DNA from: Novosphingobium percolationis | Lineage (GTDB): Bacteria > Pseudomonadota > Alphaproteobacteria > Sphingomonadales > Sphingomonadaceae | NCBI RefSeq assembly: GCF_020179425.1 | Contig: NZ_JAILYM010000002.1 | Location: forward strand, 558,001 to 622,000 | DNA: 64,000 nucleotides | Direction of reading: 5' to 3' | Shown here: positions 8,349-16,152 of the stretch, piece by piece | How positions within the stretch are numbered: the stretch's first letter is position 1 | Layout of the letters: every line of letters starts with the position of its first letter | Translations under genes and position numbers: made by a program | Notes under the pieces: generated by a model | Told to the model about the DNA's origin: nothing | The model's input: only the letters and a program-made list of their open reading frames with translations | Databases searched by the model: none

Positions 8349-10679
8349 ATGGAACGGTCGGAGAGGACAACCAGGCGGACGAGCCGGCCCCGGTGGGGGC
8401 ATTCGGGCATGGCGCTCGCGCTGCTGCTCGCGCCCGTTGCATCGTTCGCGCAATCGGGCCGGCCCTCCGCGGATGAGACCGATGCCTCGGCGCAGGTCGC
8501 CACCAAGGGCCCTGCTTTGGTCGCCCCGCCGCTGCGTCCCGCCACCACGCCGGGAACGCAGGCTTTTGTCCAGCCGCGCTTGCCCCCGCCCGCCTATCCC
8601 TCGACGCCCGCCTATCCCCCCACGCGCCGCCTGCCACTGGTTGAGCGTGCCTTCGGACAGGACGTGGCCGATCCCTATCGCTGGCTGGAAGACGATCTGC
8701 GCACGACGCCCGAAGTCGCGCGCTGGGTTGCCGGGCAGAACGCCACGAGCGCGGCCTACCTTGCGCAACTGCCGGGGCGCGATGCGCTGGCGGGGCGCAT
8801 CCGCAGCCTGTTCGACTACGAACGCATCAGCCTGCCGCGCCGCGCCGGGCGCTTCTATTTCTTCCTGCGCAATCCGGGCCTTGCCAACCAGAGCGTGCTC
8901 CATGTGCGCGCCGGGCTCGATGGGCCTGACCGGCCGCTGCTCGATCCCAACGGCTGGTCGGTCGATGGCACCGTCGCGCTCGATGCCTGGGTGCCTTCGC
9001 CACAGGGGCGCTCGCTCGCCTATACCGTGCAGGTTGCGGGCAGCGACTGGCGCACGATCCGCGTGGCCGATGTGCGCTCGGGCCGCCTGCTCGACGATAC
9101 GCTCGCCTGGGCCAACGACACGACCATCGCCTGGGTGGGCGAGGAAGGCTTCCTCTATTCGCGCTTTCCGGCACCCGCCGCCGGGGCGGAGGCCAATGCC
9201 CCCGTGTTCGGCAAGGCGGTGTGGTATCACCGGCTGGGCACGCCGCAGGATGCCGACAGGCTGGTCTACGCCACGCCCGACCACCCCGAACAGGGGCACA
9301 AGGCCGCCGTCACCGTCGACGGGCGCTGGGCGGTCATCACTTCGGAGATCGGCACCCAACCCGTCCGCGCGATCCACTTGCTGGACTTGCGCAGCGGCAA
9401 GCCTGGCCAATGGGCCAGCGCGGCGGTGGCCGAGGGCTTCGACCACGACTGGAAGTTCATCGACGGCATCGGCGATCGCCTGTGGTTCGTCAGCAACGAT
9501 GGCGCGCCGCATTATCGGCTTGTCGAGCTGGACCTTTCGGGTAGTCCCGCGTGGAAGGTGGTGGTGCCCGAACGCGATCAGCAACTCGCAGGCGCGAACG
9601 TCGTGGGCGACCGCTTCATCCTGTCCTACCTCAACGGTGGGGCAAGCGTGGCCCTGCTCACCGACCTGAAGGGACGGCCCAGCCGCGCGATCACCCTGAA
9701 CGACATCGGCTCGGCCTCGGGCTTTGCCGGCCGACCGGGGCAGGACGAGACGTTCTACCAGTTCGCCAGCTTCAACCGGCCACCGACGATCTATCGCATG
9801 GACTTGCGCACCGGCGTGGCCACGCCGTTCGCGCAGCCGCGCGCCGCCTTCGATCCCGAGGATTACCTCGTCGAACAGCGTTTCTATTCCTCGAAGGACG
9901 GCACCAGGATCCCGATGTACCTGGTGCGCAAGAAGGCGCTGGCGGGAAAGGCCGTGCCGACGCTGCTCTATGGCTATGGCGGCTTCGATATCGCGATGAC
10001 GCCGGGCTATTCGCCGGTGCGCATGGCGTGGCTGGAGGCGGGCGGGGCCTTCGCGCTCGCCAACATTCGCGGCGGGGGCGAGTTCGGGCGCGCGTGGCAC
10101 GATGCCGGGCGGCTGACCCGCAAGCAGAACAGCTTCGACGATTTCATCGCGGCGGGCGAATACCTGATCCGAGAAGGCATCACGCCAAAGGGGGGGCTTG
10201 CCGTGCAGGGCGGCTCCAACGGAGGCCTGCTGGTGGGCGCGGTGGTCAACCAGCGGCCCGACCTGTTCGCCGCCGCTAATCCCGACGTCGGCGTCATGGA
10301 CATGCTGCGCTTCGACCGCTTCACTGCGGGGCGGTTCTGGACCGGCGACTATGGCAGGCCGGACCGCGAGGCGGACTGGCGCACGCTGCGCGCCTATTCG
10401 CCCTATCACAACGTGCGCAGCGGCGTGGATTATCCCGCCGTCCTCGTCACCACGGGCGAGAGCGACGATCGCGTCGTGCCCGCGCACAGCTTCAAGTACA
10501 TCGCCGCGCTGCAGGCCGCGCAGATCGGCGACAGGCCGCATCTCCTGCGCGTGGAGAGCCGCAGCGGCCATGGCGCGGGCAGGCCGCTGGAAAAGACCAT
10601 CGCCAGCGGAGCCGATGTCCTGTCTTTCCTGGCCTTCTGGACCGGGCTGGCGCTGCCGGGCCAATCCATCCCGCGCTGA
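8349..10679 (+). CDS. Second secreted prolyl oligopeptidase (S9A) paralogue
   Basis: Encodes 776 residues, closely matching the preceding gene through the propeller and catalytic domains (LLYGYGGF, ANIRGGGEFG, GGSNGGLLVGAVV, ESDDRVVP, RSGHGAGRP), so all three catalytic residues are kept. It differs by a longer N-terminus: an arginine-rich start, a hydrophobic export segment around residues 18-35, then a Pro-rich linker (residues about 60-95) before the propeller. The export segment points to the periplasm or cell surface. The gap of 72 bases and same strand suggest tandem duplication and possibly co-transcription. Different linkers may reflect different location or substrate. Confidence 0.88.
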   Translation: MERSERTTRRTSRPRWGHSGMALALLLAPVASFAQSGRPSADETDASAQVATKGPALVAPPLRPATTPGTQAFVQPRLPPPAYPSTPAYPPTRRLPLVERAFGQDVADPYRWLEDDLRTTPEVARWVAGQNATSAAYLAQLPGRDALAGRIRSLFDYERISLPRRAGRFYFFLRNPGLANQSVLHVRAGLDGPDRPLLDPNGWSVDGTVALDAWVPSPQGRSLAYTVQVAGSDWRTIRVADVRSGRLLDDTLAWANDTTIAWVGEEGFLYSRFPAPAAGAEANAPVFGKAVWYHRLGTPQDADRLVYATPDHPEQGHKAAVTVDGRWAVITSEIGTQPVRAIHLLDLRSGKPGQWASAAVAEGFDHDWKFIDGIGDRLWFVSNDGAPHYRLVELDLSGSPAWKVVVPERDQQLAGANVVGDRFILSYLNGGASVALLTDLKGRPSRAITLNDIGSASGFAGRPGQDETFYQFASFNRPPTIYRMDLRTGVATPFAQPRAAFDPEDYLVEQRFYSSKDGTRIPMYLVRKKALAGKAVPTLLYGYGGFDIAMTPGYSPVRMAWLEAGGAFALANIRGGGEFGRAWHDAGRLTRKQNSFDDFIAAGEYLIREGITPKGGLAVQGGSNGGLLVGAVVNQRPDLFAAANPDVGVMDMLRFDRFTAGRFWTGDYGRPDREADWRTLRAYSPYHNVRSGVDYPAVLVTTGESDDRVVPAHSFKYIAALQAAQIGDRPHLLRVESRSGHGAGRPLEKTIASGADVLSFLAFWTGLALPGQSIPR

Positions 10680-10823
10680 ACCAGCCACCGGATCGGACGA
10701 TTTTCCGGCTTTTTGCACGGGAACAATCACGCGAAATCAAACGTCAACCATAACGAAGCGCATCGGCGCGGCGGATGGGGCGTCCTGCCCCTCAGGCCAG
10801 AGTTTGCCAGAGCAAAAGGTCGC

Positions 10824-11282
10824 GTGAACAGGATTGTCCTTCTCCTGCTGGCTGCCGTTGCCGCCGTCCCTGATAGGGCGGAAAGCCAGGCGTTGCCGAT
10901 TGTCCCGCGCGGCACGGCAATTGCGGGCGCGATCGTGCGCGTGCCCGCCCGCGCGGTCGACGCCACGGCGCATCCGTTGCGCGACGATGGCCGGGTGCGC
11001 GCAGCGCTCGCCGCCTGTGTTGGCGAGGTCGAGCGGACGGTGCCGGGCGCGGCGGCGGATGTGATCGACATCGATTCGGTCATGGCCGCGCGACGGCACA
11101 TCGAAGTGACAGGCCGGGTCGCAGTGAACCGGCTGGGCCATGCCTGGCGGCCGGGCGACCGCGTCTATGGGCGCGGTTGGCGGGGCGATTTCAGGGGCTG
11201 GACGCCCGCGCTGCGCGGCTTTGACGCGGTGCGCTTCTCCTGCACCCGCAAGGCAGGCCAGACGTCGGTTATGTTCATATAA
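10824..11282 (+). CDS. Small exported protein, paralogue of the next gene
   Basis: Encodes about 152 residues starting at a GTG with AAAAGG 4 bases upstream. The N-terminus (MNRIVLLLLAAVAAVPDRAESQA) is a signal peptide. The rest is of unknown function, but residues about 55-145 align with the neighbouring protein: a conserved Cys (AACVGEVE), VIDIDSVMAAR, EVTGRVAVN, GRGWRGDFRGW, LRGFD and a second Cys near the end. Two conserved Cys suggest a disulfide in the periplasm. Longer in-frame starts upstream (10713) would add a region resembling intergenic DNA. I do not recognise a named family. Confidence 0.6.
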   Translation: MNRIVLLLLAAVAAVPDRAESQALPIVPRGTAIAGAIVRVPARAVDATAHPLRDDGRVRAALAACVGEVERTVPGAAADVIDIDSVMAARRHIEVTGRVAVNRLGHAWRPGDRVYGRGWRGDFRGWTPALRGFDAVRFSCTRKAGQTSVMFI

Positions 11283-11403
11283 GATGCCAATTTCATGAAC
11301 AATGGCTGTCGGACAGGTTCAGCACCGCATCACCCGTGACATGGCAAACCCCCTGGCATGAGGCGGCGTCCGAGCCGCCGTGTGCAAGAGAAGGACAAGG
11401 GTC

Positions 11404-12006
11404 ATGGTTTCGATCGGCCATACATCGGTATTGAAGGGACTCATCGCCACCACCGCGCTCGCGGCAACCACGCTCGCCGCTTCGACGCCGGCCATGGCCC
11501 GCGATCACGATGGCATCGGCGCGGGCGAGGTGATCGCCGGGGCGCTGGTGCTGGGCGGCATCGCCGCGATCGCGGCTTCGGCCAGCCACGACAACGATCG
11601 CGGCTACTACGATCGCGCGGGCTATGACGGCTATGGCGGCGGCGCCAACTATTATCGCGGTGGTGGCTATGGCTACTACAACCGGGGCAATCCGCGTACC
11701 GCGGTGGAACAGTGCGTGCGCAGCGCCGAAAGCAATGCGGCGCGCTATTCCTACGGCCGCGCCGACGTGACCGACATCCGCGACGTGCGCCCGACGCGCG
11801 AAGGCTACGAAGTGCGCGGCCGCATTGCGGTCAACAGCACGGGCCGCGCATGGCGCAACGGCGATGGCTGGTATGGCCGGGGCTGGGGCGGCGATTATCG
11901 CGGCTGGAACTCTGGGCTGCGCGGCTACGACAGCGGCTCGTTCAAGTGCCGCGTCGCCTGGGGCCGGGTGGTGGACCTCGACTACAGCGGCCTTCGCGGC
12001 CTCTGA
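11404..12006 (+). CDS. Exported Gly/Tyr-rich protein of unknown function
   Basis: Encodes 200 residues. A signal peptide ends near TPAMARD, followed by a hydrophobic stretch (GAGEVIAGALVLGGIAAIAA) and a Gly/Tyr/Asn-rich low-complexity segment (about 65-95). The C-terminal domain (about 97-195) shares with the preceding gene the pattern AVEQCVRSAE, VTDIRDVRP, EVRGRIAVN, GRGWGGDYRGW, LRGYDSGSFKC. AAGG at 11391-11394 lies 9 bases before the ATG; an upstream in-frame ATG at 11380 is less likely. A strong terminator follows. Function is unknown; an envelope or surface-associated role is inferred from export and composition. Confidence 0.75.
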   Translation: MVSIGHTSVLKGLIATTALAATTLAASTPAMARDHDGIGAGEVIAGALVLGGIAAIAASASHDNDRGYYDRAGYDGYGGGANYYRGGGYGYYNRGNPRTAVEQCVRSAESNAARYSYGRADVTDIRDVRPTREGYEVRGRIAVNSTGRAWRNGDGWYGRGWGGDYRGWNSGLRGYDSGSFKCRVAWGRVVDLDYSGLRGL

Positions 12007-12045
12007 GGGCAGGGTGTAAACTTTACCGACATCCTTTCGAACGGT

Positions 12046-12083
12046 ACGGGCGGCCTTCCATGGCGGAGGTCGCCCGTTTTTTT
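12046..12083 (+). terminator. Intrinsic terminator
   Basis: ACGGGCGGCCT (12046-12056) pairs with AGGTCGCCCGT (12067-12077) with one wobble, followed by a run of seven T. It ends the transcript of the Gly/Tyr-rich exported protein gene. Confidence 0.85.
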
Positions 12084-12185
12084 GCGCGCGGATTTGCGCT
12101 GGCGCAAATCGCAGGCGCTCGGCGCTTGCCGCGCGCGCGCGCGCCGACTATCCGCTTGGATCAAGATCGCCAGAGGACCCATATC

Positions 12186-12509
12186 ATGACGATGTTCGAC
12201 GACCGCGAGCGCGCAGAGGAAGCCAAGTTCGCCCGCGACGAGGAAATGCTGTTCCGCATCCACGCCCGCCGCAACCGCCTTCTGGGCGTCTGGGCGGCCG
12301 AGCGCATGGGGCTCGATGCCGCCGAGACCGAGGCCTATGCCAAGGGCGTGGTCCAGGCCGATTTCGAGGAAGCCGGCGACGAGGACGTGATCCGCAAGCT
12401 GCTGGGTGATCTCGTCTCGGCCGGGGTCGAGATCGACGAATCCGAAATCCGCACCGCGATGGAGGCCAAGGCCGTGGACGCCCGCCGCCAGCTGATGGGC
12501 GAAGCCTGA
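12186..12509 (+). CDS. DUF1476 protein, F1-ATPase inhibitor zeta-type
   Basis: Encodes 107 residues, [20 protein letters not shown] at the start, a highly charged helical N-terminus typical of the DUF1476 family, then a four-helix body. In Paracoccus the family member (zeta) blocks the F1-ATPase from hydrolysing ATP. That role is known for the family and inferred here. AGAGGA at 12172-12177 sits 8 bases upstream of the chosen ATG; the frame is open further upstream but lacks homology there. Its TGA overlaps the ATG of the bolA gene (TGATG), implying translational coupling. Confidence 0.9.
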   Translation: MTMFDDRERAEEAKFARDEEMLFRIHARRNRLLGVWAAERMGLDAAETEAYAKGVVQADFEEAGDEDVIRKLLGDLVSAGVEIDESEIRTAMEAKAVDARRQLMGEA

Positions 12510-12742
12510 TGCCGATGGCCGCCGCCGATATCGAGGCGATGATCAAGGCTGCGCTGCCCGATGCGGACGTGACCATCACCGACCTTGCCGGCGACGGCGA
12601 TCATTATGCCGCGCATGTGGTCAGCGCTGCCTTCAAGGGGCTGACCCGCGTCGCCCAGCACAAGGCCGTCTATGCGGCCTTGGGCGGGCGCATGGGCGGC
12701 GTGCTTCATGCCTTGCAACTGACCACCGGCGTTCCCACCTGA
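12509..12742 (+). CDS. BolA family protein
   Basis: Encodes a 77-residue BolA-type protein: the family fold is short beta-alpha-beta with the segment [20 protein letters not shown] and an invariant His ([20 protein letters not shown]). BolA proteins bind monothiol glutaredoxins through a shared [2Fe-2S] cluster and help iron-sulfur delivery or iron sensing. The gene starts inside the DUF1476 stop codon and is followed 29 bases later by the CGFS glutaredoxin gene, the classical BolA-Grx pairing. An internal ATG at 12515 is an alternative start. Confidence 0.92.
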   Translation: MPMAAADIEAMIKAALPDADVTITDLAGDGDHYAAHVVSAAFKGLTRVAQHKAVYAALGGRMGGVLHALQLTTGVPT

Positions 12743-12771
12743 AGGCCAACAGAAGGACATCCCAGACAGCC

Positions 12772-13098
12772 ATGGCCACCGAAGACCGCATCGCCGAAAT
12801 CGTCAACGGCAACGACGTTGTCCTGTTCATGAAGGGAACGCCGCTGTTCCCGCAGTGCGGCTTCTCCAGCCGCGCCGTGCAGATTCTCGACCACCTCGGC
12901 GTCGAATATGCCGGCGTGGACGTGCTGCAGGACCAGGAGATCCGCCAGGGGATCAAGGCCTATTCCGATTGGCCGACGATCCCGCAGCTCTACGTGAAGG
13001 GCGAATTCGTCGGCGGGTCGGACATCATGATGGAGATGTACGAAGCGGGCGAACTGCACCAGCTGCTGCACGATTCGGGCATTCCGACCGCCGCCTGA
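12772..13098 (+). CDS. grxD: Monothiol glutaredoxin, Grx4 family
   Basis: Encodes 108 residues with the signature [13 protein letters not shown] (CGFS active site, single cysteine) and the glutathione-binding segments [23 protein letters not shown] glutaredoxins carry a glutathione-ligated [2Fe-2S] cluster and transfer it to apo-proteins or to BolA. Co-directional with bolA, so a complex is expected. Length is standard for single-domain members. An intrinsic terminator follows 30 bases after the stop. Confidence 0.95.
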   Translation: MATEDRIAEIVNGNDVVLFMKGTPLFPQCGFSSRAVQILDHLGVEYAGVDVLQDQEIRQGIKAYSDWPTIPQLYVKGEFVGGSDIMMEMYEAGELHQLLHDSGIPTAA

Positions 13099-13127
13099 CG
13101 CTCCGGCGTCGCACGCGCAAGATCAGG

Positions 13128-13159
13128 ACGCGGCTCCGCCACTGCGGGGCCGCGTTTTT
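13128..13159 (+). terminator. Intrinsic terminator after grxD
   Basis: ACGCGGCTCC (13128-13137) pairs with GGGGCCGCGT (13146-13155) with one G-T wobble and runs into five T (13155-13159). It closes the DUF1476-bolA-grxD transcript. Confidence 0.85.
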
Positions 13160-13480
13160 GCGTGGCGCATCGGCACGCGTGCGCCGTCGATCTGGGGCAG
13201 GGCCGGGTGCAGGACTTGATGGGGAGGTCCCGGGAGGGGCGGAACCGGGAGACTGAGGACCGGCTCCGCCCCATTTGAAGAAAGACATCTTCGGGACGAC
13301 ACTACCTTTGCAGGCTCCGTGCCAAATCGACGGAATCCCACAAGGCAGCGCCAAACGATGGTTAATGTGTCTTGCCTTGCTTTGGCAACTGTAAAAACTA
13401 CCGACAGAACGATCGAAAACCGCGCGCGCCCTGTCGCGCAGGCTCTTGGCAAGGCTGCCCCTCGCGCGCATGGTGCATGC
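13160..13480. other. Non-coding gap with a second strong hairpin
   Basis: No gene is supported in these 321 bases. A hairpin with 12 of 13 pairs, GGGGCGGAACCGG (13236-13248) with CCGGCTCCGCCCC (13260-13272), is the only structure. It lacks a T-tract on either strand. The remaining bases before the NUDIX gene presumably hold its promoter, but I see no convincing -35/-10 pair. Confidence 0.5.
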
Positions 13481-14275
13481 ATGGACGAGACGGATGACCT
13501 GGGGGACAACGAAGCCCCGCCGATTGCCACCCCTGCTGCCACGGTCGTGGTGTTCCGCCGCGATCCCGCCGGGGGCCCTGCGCAGATACTGATGGTGGAA
13601 CGATCCAGCGAGATGAAGTTCGCAGGCGGTGCTACCGTGTTCCCCGGCGGCAAGGTAGATCCCGACGATCACGACCTGGCGCAGCGCTTTGGCAGCCACC
13701 TCGACCCCGAAGACGCTGCCGCTCGCGTCGCCGCCGTGCGCGAGGCGCTGGAGGAAACCGGCCTTGCCATCGGTATCGCGGGCGATGTCACGGCGCAAAC
13801 CGCGGCCGAGGCGCGCCGCGTCGCCATTTCCACGGGCCGCCTCGCCGATGCGCTCGCCCATTTCGGGTGGAGCCTTGATCTCGACAGCCTGGTTCCCTGG
13901 GCCCGCTGGTGGCCTCGCCACCGCCACATCCGCGTGTTCGACACCCGCTTCTATCTCGCCGACCTCGGCACCGGCGCGGTCGACATCGCGGTCGACGCCA
14001 CTGAAAATCGCCACCTGTTCTGGGCCAGCGCCAGCGAAGCGCTGCGGCTGGCCGACGAAGGCGCGATCAAGGTGATCTTCCCGACGCGGCGCAATCTCGA
14101 ACGGCTGGCCGCCCACGCCGATTTCGAGCGGTGCCGCGCCCATGCGCTGGCAACGCCGGTCACCACCATCACGCCCCGCATCGAACTGCGCGATGGGGTC
14201 AAGTGGCTGACGATCCCGCCTGAAGCGGGGTATCCTTACGATGGCGAGCCGCTCGAAAGCGCATCGCGCGCCTGA
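13481..14275 (+). CDS. NUDIX hydrolase with extended Nudix box
   Basis: Encodes 264 residues. NUDIX enzymes cleave nucleoside diphosphates linked to another moiety. The core is present: a beta-strand start ATPAATVVVFRRD, then FPGGKVDPDD, and after about 16 extra residues the catalytic helix AAVREALEETGLAI (REx2EExG). A split Nudix box with an insertion resembles the NUDT19/CoA-diphosphatase branch, so acyl-CoA or CoA could be the substrate; this is inference. The start at 13481 (MDETDD) is chosen because the frame upstream to 13319 is Arg-rich and unlike a protein N-terminus. It stands alone between a hairpin and a small membrane protein gene. Confidence 0.85.
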   Translation: MDETDDLGDNEAPPIATPAATVVVFRRDPAGGPAQILMVERSSEMKFAGGATVFPGGKVDPDDHDLAQRFGSHLDPEDAAARVAAVREALEETGLAIGIAGDVTAQTAAEARRVAISTGRLADALAHFGWSLDLDSLVPWARWWPRHRHIRVFDTRFYLADLGTGAVDIAVDATENRHLFWASASEALRLADEGAIKVIFPTRRNLERLAAHADFERCRAHALATPVTTITPRIELRDGVKWLTIPPEAGYPYDGEPLESASRA

Positions 14276-14379
14276 CGGCGCGCGCGCGGGCACTCGCAAT
14301 ATCCCTTAGGGTAAAGGCCTAGGCTTCTGGCCGGTCCGCTTAAGGCGTCTGCGGTATCCTCCCGGTTGGAGGTCCCGTC

Positions 14380-14640
14380 ATGCCGCAGCCCAAGTTCCGC
14401 GCTCCCGATTACGCCGGTTTCGCGCCCGAAACCGAAGCGGCGCGCGTTGCGCGACTGGCAGGTGTGGGCGATACGCCGGTCTATTCCCCGGTCCACCGGC
14501 TCCAGTCGGAACTGGCGATTTTCGAACGTGGCCAGCGCGATGCCGATCACTATCCCGGCTGGTTCCGGGTGAGCTTTCCGATTGCCAGCTCGGCGGTGCT
14601 ATGGGCGGCGATCCTGTGGGGGGCCGGTCTGTTCGGCTGA
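14380..14640 (+). CDS. Small membrane protein of unknown function
   Basis: Encodes 86 residues. A strong GGAGGT ribosome site (14368-14373) 6 bases before the ATG supports translation. The first 60 residues are soluble and polar; residues about 65-85 (FPIASSAVLWAAILWGAGLFG) form one membrane segment at the very C-terminus, so it may be a tail-anchored protein. I do not recognise a family. It converges with another small membrane protein gene 35 bases downstream. Confidence 0.65.
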   Translation: MPQPKFRAPDYAGFAPETEAARVARLAGVGDTPVYSPVHRLQSELAIFERGQRDADHYPGWFRVSFPIASSAVLWAAILWGAGLFG

Positions 14641-14675
14641 GGCGCAGCGCCGGAAGGACGCTCAGGCCGCCTGCT

Positions 14676-14825
14676 TCAGCGAAAGACGATCAGCGCCAGC
14701 CCGATCCAGAACACCTGGCTCAGCGCAAGGCCGATGATCAATCCGCGCGTCGCCGAAACACCTTCCGGATCGATCTGGAATTTGGTCGTGGCCACGCCGT
14801 TGCGTGGACTGCGGTTCCTGGTCAT
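14676..14825 (-). CDS. Tiny single-pass membrane protein
   Basis: Encodes 49 residues, MTRNRSPRNGVATTKFQIDP at the N-terminus and a C-terminal hydrophobic helix (GLIIGLALSQVFWIGLALIVF). AAGGG lies 7 bases upstream of the ATG at 14825. The pattern of a short basic head and a single membrane helix is common in alphaproteobacterial small proteins, but no function can be assigned. A longer frame extending to 14906 lacks a better ribosome site. Confidence 0.5.
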   Translation of the reverse strand: MTRNRSPRNGVATTKFQIDPEGVSATRGLIIGLALSQVFWIGLALIVFR

Positions 14826-15078
14826 CCTGTGCCCTTGTTCCGGCCCGGATCTGCGCCCGGAACCGCATGTGCGACCGTCTCCGTCAGGAAACGCCTTTCG
14901 TTCCAATCACCTCTACCACACAATGGTTCCACGACATGGCACCATCGGCGCGCCTGAGGCTTCACTTTCGACGTCTACGTTACATAAATTGTTATTAACG
15001 CGCAATCGAAAGGGCCCGGTTTTCGGCCAATTCGGGCGCAATCGCTCGTCGGTTCCGCAGCAAAGACGACGCGCTGGT

Positions 15079-15555
15079 TCACACCGCCAGATTGAGCGAG
15101 CGGATCAGCTTCCACACCGTTTCGTGCAGCGTCTGCGCCTCGCACAGCGATAGCTCGGGGTCCGTTCCCATCCGGCCTGCCATCTTCGCCGGGATCGCGC
15201 GCGCGGCCTCGCGCAGGTCCGATCCCTTGGCGGTCAGTGACACGATCACGCGCCGCTCGTCCTCGGGATCGCGCTGGCGCGAAACCAGCCCCGCCGCTTC
15301 CATCCGCTTGAGCAGCGGCGTCAGCGTGCCGGTGTCGAGAAACAGCTGCTGCCCGATCTCGCCCACCGCGCGTGGCGCACGCTCCCATAGCACCAGCAGC
15401 ACCAGATATTGCGGATAGGTCAGCCCCAACTGATCGAGCAGCGGGCGATAGGCCCGCGTCAGGATGTTCGACGCGGCATAGAGCGGAAAGCACAGCTGCC
15501 GGTCGAGACGCAGGACTTCGTCCGCCGGGTTTGCCATGCTTTCCATATGTCCCAT
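15079..15555 (-). CDS. ohrR: MarR-family organic hydroperoxide sensor-repressor
   Basis: Encodes about 158 residues. The N-terminal segment LRLDRQLCFPLYAASN carries the reactive cysteine that OhrR uses to sense organic peroxides; oxidation releases it from DNA. The winged helix follows (LTYPQYLVLLVLWE, DTGTLTPLLKRMEAAGLVSR, DERRVIVSLT). It lies 4 bases after ohr in the same operon, the usual arrangement for autoregulated ohr-ohrR pairs. Three in-frame ATG codons (15555, 15546, 15537) are possible starts; the choice does not affect the sensing Cys. Confidence 0.93.
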   Translation of the reverse strand: MGHMESMANPADEVLRLDRQLCFPLYAASNILTRAYRPLLDQLGLTYPQYLVLLVLWERAPRAVGEIGQQLFLDTGTLTPLLKRMEAAGLVSRQRDPEDERRVIVSLTAKGSDLREAARAIPAKMAGRMGTDPELSLCEAQTLHETVWKLIRSLNLAV

Positions 15556-15559
15556 CTCG

Positions 15560-15985
15560 TCAGGCTGTCGTCACGTTGATGGCGACGTCAATATTGCCTT
15601 TTACCGCGTTCGAATAGGGGCACGTCGCATGGGCGGCGGCGACGACCTGTTCGGCCTGTTCCTGCGCGAGGCCGGTGATCGCGACATCGAGCGCCACGGT
15701 CAGCACGAAGCCGCCGCTGGCATTGGGGCCGATGCCCACGGTGGCGTCCACGATGATGGCGTCGTCGGCCACCTTGGCGCCCATGCCGCGGGCAACGTGG
15801 ATCACCGCGTTTTCGAAACAGGCGGCATAGCCGGCGGCGAACAGCTGTTCGGGGTTGGTGGCGCCGCCCTTGCCGCCGAGCGCGGTGGGGAGGGCAAGCG
15901 TGACGTCGAGCAGGCCGTCGTCGGTGCTGACACGGCCGGCGCGCCCGCCGACGGCGGTGGCGCGGGTGGAATAGAGCGTGCTCAT
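15560..15985 (-). CDS. ohr: Organic hydroperoxide reductase Ohr
   Basis: Encodes 141 residues of the Ohr/OsmC fold, a thiol peroxidase that reduces fatty-acid and other organic peroxides with lipoyl protein as reductant. The two catalytic cysteines are present in AAGYAACFENAV and HATCPYSNAVKGN, and GKGGATNPEQLFAAG holds the conserved Arg/Glu environment. The start at 15985 gives the normal length; the frame is open up to 16093 but lacks similarity. First gene of the ohr-ohrR operon. Confidence 0.96.
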   Translation of the reverse strand: MSTLYSTRATAVGGRAGRVSTDDGLLDVTLALPTALGGKGGATNPEQLFAAGYAACFENAVIHVARGMGAKVADDAIIVDATVGIGPNASGGFVLTVALDVAITGLAQEQAEQVVAAAHATCPYSNAVKGNIDVAINVTTA

Positions 15986-16045
15986 GGTCTGCGATTCTCC
16001 TGTCGGACAGCGATGCGCTGCCTGCATATACATTACGTCAAATAA

Positions 16046-16057
16046 TATTGTGGGCAA
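16046..16057. promoter_or_regulatory. Candidate OhrR operator upstream of ohr
   Basis: A short dyad ATTG-TGGG-CAAT lies about 60 bases before the ohr start, within an AT-rich stretch (16025-16065) that must contain the ohr promoter. OhrR sites in other species are AT-rich dyads containing CAAT/ATTG elements. The fit is loose, so this is a position-based guess. Confidence 0.3.
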
Positions 16058-16152
16058 TGTAAAATGCGCTGCCGCTTTCACGGAGGGGGGCATTAGGGTT
16101 GCCCTTACCGTGATTCCGCCGCTTTCAGGCCGGTTTTAGCCGTGTGTTAACC

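Noticed and set aside
7329..10730. 1133-residue open frame on the minus strand across both prolyl oligopeptidases
   Set aside because: It is antisense to two genes with intact catalytic motifs and merely repeats itself because the two genes are paralogous; typical shadow frame in GC-rich DNA.
12061..12185. Extension of the DUF1476 gene upstream to 11712
   Set aside because: The upstream frame overlaps the exported-protein gene and crosses a terminator; the family N-terminus begins at 12186.
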